Source: B8-G4 sp033720735 (GTDB taxonomy: Bacteria > Bacteroidota > Bacteroidia > Chitinophagales > Saprospiraceae). From it: 25,899 nt of DNA. The notes beneath the pieces are model-generated. The model worked only from the letters and a program-made list of their open reading frames with translations, ran no database searches and had not been told where the DNA came from. Shown piece after piece: positions 21,578 through 25,899 of the stretch. The stretch covers positions 1-25,899 of the forward strand of contig JAWWBX010000020.1 of assembly GCA_033720735.1 (NCBI GenBank). The letters run 5' to 3'. A program made the translations under genes and the position numbers. The stretch's first letter is position 1. Every line of letters starts with the position of its first letter.

Positions 21578-22786
21578 ATGACCAATACTTATCTCATCGA
21601 CGGGATCCGCACACCCATAGGGAAATTTCGCGGGACGCTCGCCCCCGTACGAACCGACGATCTTGCCGCGCATGTCATCAAGGCACTGATGGACCGCAAT
21701 CCGGACCTGCCGCCCGACCGCATTGATGATGTGATGCTGGGCTGCGCCAATCAGGCCGGCGAAGACAACCGCAATGTCGCACGCATGGCCCTGCTGCTGG
21801 CCGGGTTGCCATGGAGCGTGCCCGGTGAGACGGTCAATCGCCTCTGCGCATCAGGGATGTCCGCCACGATCCATGCGCATCGTGCGATCCAAACCGGTGA
21901 CGGTGATCTCTTTATCACGGGCGGAGTCGAGCACATGACGCGCGGCCCGTGGGTAATCTCCAAAGCATCGGCCCCGTTTGGTAGTGATGCGCAAATGCAC
22001 GATTCATCGTTTGGATGGAGGTTTGTCAATCCGCGGATGAAAGCATTGTATGGCACGCATGCCATGGGCGAAACGGCAGAAAATCTCGTGGAGATGTACA
22101 GCATCAGCCGCGCAGATCAGGACCGCTTCGCGTATTGGTCGCAGATGAAGGCCACGCGAGCCCGTGATACGGGCCGACTCGCGGCCGAAATCGTCTCGGT
22201 GGAAATTCCGCGCCGCAAGTCTGAGCCCTTGGTGTTTGATGCCGACGAATTCATCAAGGACTTCACCACGCTCGAAGGTCTGGCTAAACTCAGACCCGCC
22301 TTCAAGACAGAGGGCGGTTCCGTCACCGCCGGCAACGCCTCCGGTCTGAATGACGGAGCGGCAGCTTTGCTGGTCGCCTCGGAAGCAGCGGTGGCCGAGC
22401 ACAAACTCCAACCCATTGCCCGGATCGTTGCCTCCGGCGTGTCCGGCGTCGAACCACGTGTCATGGGGATCGGGCCGGTGTACGCCTCTCAGAAGGCTTT
22501 GGGCAAAGCGGGCTTGACGCTGGATCAGATGGACATTATTGAGATCAATGAGGCCTTTGCAGCACAGGTGCTGGCGTGCACGCGTGAAATGGGGCTGGAG
22601 GACAACGATCCCCGCCTTAATCCCAATGGCGGCGCCATTGCCATCGGCCATCCGCTCGGCATGACCGGTGCCCGCATCCTGTTGACCGCGGCACTTGAGC
22701 TCCAGAAGCAAGGGGGCCGCTATGCGCTGGTGACCATGTGTGTAGGCGTGGGGCAGGGGTATGCGACTGTGCTGGAAAGGGTGTAG
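21578..22786 (+). CDS. paaJ: Acyl-CoA thiolase, 3-oxoadipyl-CoA/3-oxo-5,6-dehydrosuberyl-CoA type
   Basis: 402 aa. It cleaves 3-oxoadipyl-CoA to succinyl-CoA and acetyl-CoA, and the 3-oxo-5,6-dehydrosuberyl-CoA intermediate, in phenylacetate degradation. The thiolase catalytic set is complete: Cys90 (VNRLCASGM), His358 (GGAIAIGHPLGMTGAR) and Cys388 (CVGVGQG). HMTRGPWVISK and the YGTHAMGETAENL loop are typical of the PaaJ/PcaF branch rather than of biosynthetic acetoacetyl-CoA thiolase, but sequence alone does not fully separate these. It is on the same strand as paaGHI but separated from them by the 4.2-kb Ubl/TonB/BNR block and the palindrome cluster, so it likely has its own promoter. Confidence 0.9.
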   Translation: MTNTYLIDGIRTPIGKFRGTLAPVRTDDLAAHVIKALMDRNPDLPPDRIDDVMLGCANQAGEDNRNVARMALLLAGLPWSVPGETVNRLCASGMSATIHAHRAIQTGDGDLFITGGVEHMTRGPWVISKASAPFGSDAQMHDSSFGWRFVNPRMKALYGTHAMGETAENLVEMYSISRADQDRFAYWSQMKATRARDTGRLAAEIVSVEIPRRKSEPLVFDADEFIKDFTTLEGLAKLRPAFKTEGGSVTAGNASGLNDGAAALLVASEAAVAEHKLQPIARIVASGVSGVEPRVMGIGPVYASQKALGKAGLTLDQMDIIEINEAFAAQVLACTREMGLEDNDPRLNPNGGAIAIGHPLGMTGARILLTAALELQKQGGRYALVTMCVGVGQGYATVLERV

Positions 22787-22800
22787 GGATCGAGTGGCCA

Positions 22801-22853
22801 GACTTCAAAAGTCTTGGAGACTTTTGAAGTCTCGTGCCAAGACTTTTGAAGTC
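22801..22853. repeat. Hairpin repeat aagtct-N3-agactt family, copy 2
   Basis: A perfect 14-bp stem, gacttcaaaagtct (22801-22814) with agacttttgaagtc (22818-22831), over a tgg loop, followed by a third half-copy agacttttgaagtc at 22840-22853. It shares the family of 15228-15275. It lies between paaJ and the kinase gene, where it could act as a bidirectional mRNA-end hairpin. Confidence 0.85.
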
Positions 22854-22858
22854 TTCCG

Positions 22859-22866
22859 TAACTTAA
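22859..22866 (+). promoter_or_regulatory. Candidate -7 box (TAACTTAA) before the kinase gene
   Basis: It lies 6 nt before the ATG at 22873; the wider ccgtaacttNaggggg context equals that before the MoaD-like gene. Confidence 0.3.
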
Positions 22867-22872
22867 GGGGGC

Positions 22873-24993
22873 ATGCCCCTGAAAACACCCCGATTGCTAC
22901 GCGAGCTTCTGCGCTCCGCATCACAGTACCGGATTGTCTGGTACTTCATTCTGGGTATTGTAGTTCCCGGTGTGGTGATGGGGATCCTGGCCTTCAGGGG
23001 GATCCGGAATGATCAGGCACTCGCGGAGCGGGAACAGCGTCGGCTGGCACTACAAGAGGCATCAGGGATCATCGACACCGCAGAATGGATCCTGGGTCAA
23101 AGAGAAGCCCGCTTTACTGAACTGATTGGGGGTTCCACATCAGCCGGTGACCGGCCCGGCAGGATTGCCGCATTTGTGGAGGACCATCCTGATATCGTTG
23201 CTGCCTACCGGATCACACCGTCTGGCGTGCGGATGGCCGCCGCCCAGCTGCTGTATATCCCGGATGATGTCGATATGATCGATCTGCCGCCAGACCAACT
23301 TGTCGCTCGCGAGCCGCCGACCGGGTGGACACTGGAATATCAGCATCAACAGCTGGAGCAGGCGATTGCATTCTATCGCGAGCTGTCCGGGCAGAACCAC
23401 GAGGCTGCCGTACGTGCCATGGCCTGCAACGCACTTGCCCGTCTGGCAAAAAAGCGGGCCACTTATCAGGAGGCCGTTGGGCACTATGCATTGATGCGTG
23501 ACAGCTTTGCGGATTTTCGGCTGGCGCAGAGCATTCCGTTCGGGCTCACAGCCAGTGCCGAATTGTGTGCGCTGCACTTTGAGAATGGCGACCAGGAGGC
23601 AGCTGCCGGCGCATTGCGTGATCTGTTGGCTGATCTGAGCTCGTCACGTTGGCCATTGAAACCGCCGATCTACACACTATTCAGTCAAAAGGCAGCGGAG
23701 ATCTACGGACAACTGAACACCGTGCGGGATGCCCTGCCGCCAGGAATGTGGACGGACATAGATCGACTGCTGCACGCATGTCTTGAAGGGGATCGGCTCA
23801 CAGGGTATCAGCTCGATGTGTTCCATTATCTCACAGAACGCGCCCCGGATCTCCTGCCCGCTTCGTGGATGGGCACGCAGGTCCGGCAATCATATGAGGC
23901 TGATGGTTGGCGGTGCATCATTTCGTTGGTGCCATCAGCGGTCGATACGACCTGGGCCATGCTCACTTCAGCCGAAAGCCTTGTCACCTCGGTCGTCGAA
24001 CCCTTGCTCGTCAGATTGAGCGTACATGGCGGATGGGCATGGACGGTGCGCGACGCACGCCAGCCATCCGGGCCGCGGGAAGTGACAATGCCAGAGCGGG
24101 ATATGGTGGAGGTCCGGTTCCCGGCCTATCTTCCGCATCTGACGCTGGTTGGCACGGCCTCTCCGGTCAGTTTTATGGGTTCCATGCTGCGTTCAGGACG
24201 AGGCGGCTACCTGTATATCTTCCTCTTCATCGGCGCGATGTTTATCACGGGACTGCTGTTCGTGGTCTATTCAGTCAACCGGGAGTTGCAGCTCAACCAG
24301 ATGAAATCCGAGTTTGTCGCAACGGTATCGCATGAGTTCAAGAGCCCGCTGACGGCGATCCGGCAGATGACGGAGATGTTGCAGCAGGGAAGGGTCCCGG
24401 AGGCAAAGCGAGATACGTACTACTCGGTGATGCTTCAGCAGGGTTCGCGACTCACCCAGCTGATCGACAATATCCTTGACTTTTCACGGATCGAGCAAGG
24501 CAAGAAGAAATACCGGCTATGCAAAGCCGAACTGGCGCCGGTCATTAGTCGTTCGGTAGCCAGGGCCCGACAGCGGTACGGTGATGCGGGCTTTGTGTTT
24601 GATCTGGAGGTCCCGCCGCACCTTCCGGTTGTGCAGATCGATGAGGAGGCCATGGCACAGGTGATAGACAATCTACTGGACAACGCGGTCAAGTATTCAG
24701 GGTCGTCGAGGCAGGTGAGCGTGCGACTTTCGATGCAGAACGGATCCGTGCAAGCAGTGGTACATGACCTCGGCATTGGGATCCCCGAAAAGGATCAACA
24801 ACGTGTATTTGAGCGCTTCTACCGGGTAGAGTCTGAGCAGCACAAGCATCTCAAGGGGAGCGGGATCGGATTGCACCTGGTGCGGGAGATCATTGCCGCG
24901 CACGGTGGCACGGTACGCATAGGCAGCACCCCGGGACAAGGCACGAAAGTAGTTTTTGAATTACCGGCTGATGAATCTGAAGACCATGAATAA
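22873..24993 (+). CDS. Sensor histidine kinase with large TPR-like extracytoplasmic domain
   Basis: 706 aa. TM1 is at ~20-42 (YRIVWYFILGIVVPGVVMGIL), TM2 at ~444-468 (YLYIFLFIGAMFITGLLFVVY, broken by position). Between them ~400 residues face the periplasm. Residues ~150-280 are helical and TPR-like (NHEAAVRAMACNALARLAKKR, EAVGHYALMRDSF, ENGDQEAAAGALRDLLADL). After TM2 a short linker without a clear HAMP leads to HisKA with phospho-acceptor His487 (VSHEFKSPLTAIRQM). The HATPase has its N box DNLLDNAVKYS near residue 600, G1 DLGIGIPE and G2 GSGIGLHLV. All kinase motifs look active. It overlaps the response regulator start by 8 nt, so the two form a translationally coupled two-component system. 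The signal sensed is unknown. Confidence 0.93.
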   Translation: MPLKTPRLLRELLRSASQYRIVWYFILGIVVPGVVMGILAFRGIRNDQALAEREQRRLALQEASGIIDTAEWILGQREARFTELIGGSTSAGDRPGRIAAFVEDHPDIVAAYRITPSGVRMAAAQLLYIPDDVDMIDLPPDQLVAREPPTGWTLEYQHQQLEQAIAFYRELSGQNHEAAVRAMACNALARLAKKRATYQEAVGHYALMRDSFADFRLAQSIPFGLTASAELCALHFENGDQEAAAGALRDLLADLSSSRWPLKPPIYTLFSQKAAEIYGQLNTVRDALPPGMWTDIDRLLHACLEGDRLTGYQLDVFHYLTERAPDLLPASWMGTQVRQSYEADGWRCIISLVPSAVDTTWAMLTSAESLVTSVVEPLLVRLSVHGGWAWTVRDARQPSGPREVTMPERDMVEVRFPAYLPHLTLVGTASPVSFMGSMLRSGRGGYLYIFLFIGAMFITGLLFVVYSVNRELQLNQMKSEFVATVSHEFKSPLTAIRQMTEMLQQGRVPEAKRDTYYSVMLQQGSRLTQLIDNILDFSRIEQGKKKYRLCKAELAPVISRSVARARQRYGDAGFVFDLEVPPHLPVVQIDEEAMAQVIDNLLDNAVKYSGSSRQVSVRLSMQNGSVQAVVHDLGIGIPEKDQQRVFERFYRVESEQHKHLKGSGIGLHLVREIIAAHGGTVRIGSTPGQGTKVVFELPADESEDHE

Positions 24994-25663
24994 GATCCTG
25001 ATCGTCGAAGACGAAGCGGCCATCCGGATGGCACTGGAAGATGATTTTACGCTGGCCGGTTATCAGGTCAAAGTGGCGGGAGATGGTCATGAGGGGTTTG
25101 CAACAGCAATGACCTGGCGCCCCGATCTGATCCTGCTTGATGTGATGTTGCCGGGCATGGACGGTATTGAGGTGTGTCGCGCCCTCCGGCAGCGGGAAAA
25201 TGAGGTGCCTATCATCATGCTGACCGCCAAAGGTCAGGAGGTGGACCGCATCGTAGGCCTGGAGATCGGGGCCGATGACTATGTCACCAAACCATTCAGT
25301 CCGCGGGAACTGCAGGCGCGGGTCAAGGCGATCCTCAGGCGTAGCTCGGCAACCAGACCCACTGTGCGCGGATTCGGGAATATTGAAATTGACCTGGACG
25401 GCCACAATGTGCGGAAGGACGGACAACCGATCAACCTGACAGCACTCGAATTCTCACTGCTCAGGTACTTTCTGGCGCATCATGGACGCGTGCTCACCAG
25501 GGATGAGATCCTGGATGCTGTGTGGGGAGAGGACGTGATCGTGGACGCACGCACGGTCGATACCCATGTCGCCAATTTGCGGCGCAAGCTCGAACGCGAT
25601 CCGGCACACCCGCAATGGCTGCTGGGAGTGCGCGGCGTGGGATACAAACTTGTTGTAGACTGA
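24986..25663 (+). CDS. OmpR/PhoB-family response regulator
   Basis: 225 aa from ATG 24986 (MNKILIVEDE). The upstream in-frame codons from 24956 lie inside the kinase gene and break the usual N-terminus. The receiver domain (1-120) has the acidic pair Glu8/Asp9, phospho-acceptor Asp52 (LLDVMLPGMDG), Thr80 and Lys102 (KPF). The winged-helix Trans_reg_C domain (~128-225) includes LTALEFSLLRYFLAHHGRVLTRDEIL (broken: TALEFSLLRYFLAHHGR), RTVDTHVANLRRKLE and GVRGVGYKL. It is a DNA-binding transcription regulator paired with the kinase by the ATGAATAA overlap. Its target could be the exported TPR-like gene just downstream, which is inference. Confidence 0.97.
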   Translation: MNKILIVEDEAAIRMALEDDFTLAGYQVKVAGDGHEGFATAMTWRPDLILLDVMLPGMDGIEVCRALRQRENEVPIIMLTAKGQEVDRIVGLEIGADDYVTKPFSPRELQARVKAILRRSSATRPTVRGFGNIEIDLDGHNVRKDGQPINLTALEFSLLRYFLAHHGRVLTRDEILDAVWGEDVIVDARTVDTHVANLRRKLERDPAHPQWLLGVRGVGYKLVVD

Positions 25664-25682
25664 AAACTTCATAAAGTCTTCA

Positions 25683-25713
25683 CACAACTTCGCCAAAGCA
25701 ACTCGAAGTTGTG
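25683..25713. promoter_or_regulatory. Palindrome cacaacttcg-N11-cgaagttgtg after the response regulator
   Basis: A perfect 10-bp inverted repeat with an 11-nt centre lies 20 nt after the regulator stop codon and 30 nt before the next start. There is no T-run, so it is either a weak terminator hairpin or an operator for the downstream gene. Further aactt repeats (aacttcataaagtcttcac) flank it. Confidence 0.35.
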
Positions 25714-25743
25714 GAATGACCGGCTGATATTCGTACGGAGGGT

Positions 25744-25899
25744 ATGTTGAAGTATCAATTACTGTTGTGTCTCGTATCGATGTGCGTGGTATGTGCGCGT
25801 GCGCAGGATGCCGCTTCCTTGCTCAGCCAGGCCGTCTATGAGGAAGAGATCAACGGAGATCTGCAGGCAGCGGTCGGACTGTACTCAAGGGTTGTGGAA
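25744..25899 (+). CDS. Exported TPR-like protein, N-terminal part (3' truncated by window edge)
   Basis: 52 codons are visible from ATG 25744, open to the window end. Residues 1-21 form a signal peptide (KYQLLLCLVSMCVVCARAQ). The next segment, LLSQAVYEEEINGDLQAAVGLYSRVVE (broken: YEEEINGDLQAAVGLYSRVV), is the first hairpin of a tetratricopeptide array of the kind seen in exported proteins of this phylum. A purine-rich stretch (acggaggg, 25735-25742) ends one base before the ATG, too close for a normal Shine-Dalgarno. It lies 80 bp after the response regulator and may belong to the same regulon. Confidence 0.7.
   Translation, partial: MLKYQLLLCLVSMCVVCARAQDAASLLSQAVYEEEINGDLQAAVGLYSRVVE

Noticed and set aside
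22801..22853. Intrinsic terminator for paaJ
   Set aside because: The hairpin is strong but no T-run follows on either strand, and the same family occurs inside the paa cluster, so it is listed as a repeat.

Overview
The window is about 26 kb of moderately GC-rich bacterial chromosome, by eye a little under 60% G+C, from a member of the Bacteroidota. Evidence for this: a secreted protein with a type IX secretion C-terminal sorting domain; a TonB-dependent receptor with an N-terminal carboxypeptidase-like regulatory domain; a DUF3127 protein; a short-form (type 3) ProRS beside an OmpP1/FadL-like porin; start sites that mostly lack Shine-Dalgarno sequences but have TAnnTT(T) boxes; and intergenic gttcaNgt, ccttaaa and aagtct/agactt repeats. 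A Saprospiria-like lineage is possible but I cannot prove it. No tRNA, rRNA, CRISPR array, transposase or phage gene was seen.

Layout. 1-671: 3' end of 4-hydroxyphenylpyruvate dioxygenase. 989-4011 (minus): an OmpP1/FadL-like outer-membrane protein and a secreted Tyr-rich/Arg-Pro-rich low-complexity protein, separated by a good intrinsic terminator. 4246-6139: proS and a DUF3127 OB-fold-like protein with an SSB-like acidic tip. 6324-8747: a small secreted Trp-repeat protein, a Bcp peroxiredoxin (minus) and a T9SS-exported protein. 8749-12777 (minus): M23 peptidase, MeaB GTPase and an unusually short methylmalonyl-CoA mutase small subunit. 12847-14381: cysteine desulfurase and A-type Fe-S carrier. 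14448-17005: paaG, paaH and paaI of phenylacetate degradation. 17023-21206: a compact block of MoaD/ThiS-like ubiquitin-fold protein, secreted TPR-like protein, TonB-dependent receptor and cytoplasmic Asp-box (BNR) beta-propeller. 21207-21577: palindromic REP-like repeats. 21578-22786: paaJ thiolase. 22873-25663: a two-component system whose kinase has a large TPR-like sensor domain. 25744-end: start of another exported TPR-like protein.

Functional picture. HPPD (tyrosine/phenylalanine catabolism), PaaG/H/I/J (phenylacetyl-CoA to acetyl-CoA and succinyl-CoA) and MutA/MeaB (methylmalonyl-CoA and succinyl-CoA interconversion) point to use of aromatic and odd-chain carbon. The most unusual part is the Ubl/TPR/TonB/BNR block lying between paaI and paaJ. 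It pairs a ubiquitin-fold protein ending in Gly-Gly with a non-sialidase Asp-box propeller and has no E1-like or MoaE-like partner in the window. Other noteworthy signals are a 21-nt element present twice (19/21 identical) at similar distances upstream of proS and meaB, and a recurring TAnnTT box only 4-7 nt from several start codons, which suggests leaderless or near-leaderless mRNAs.
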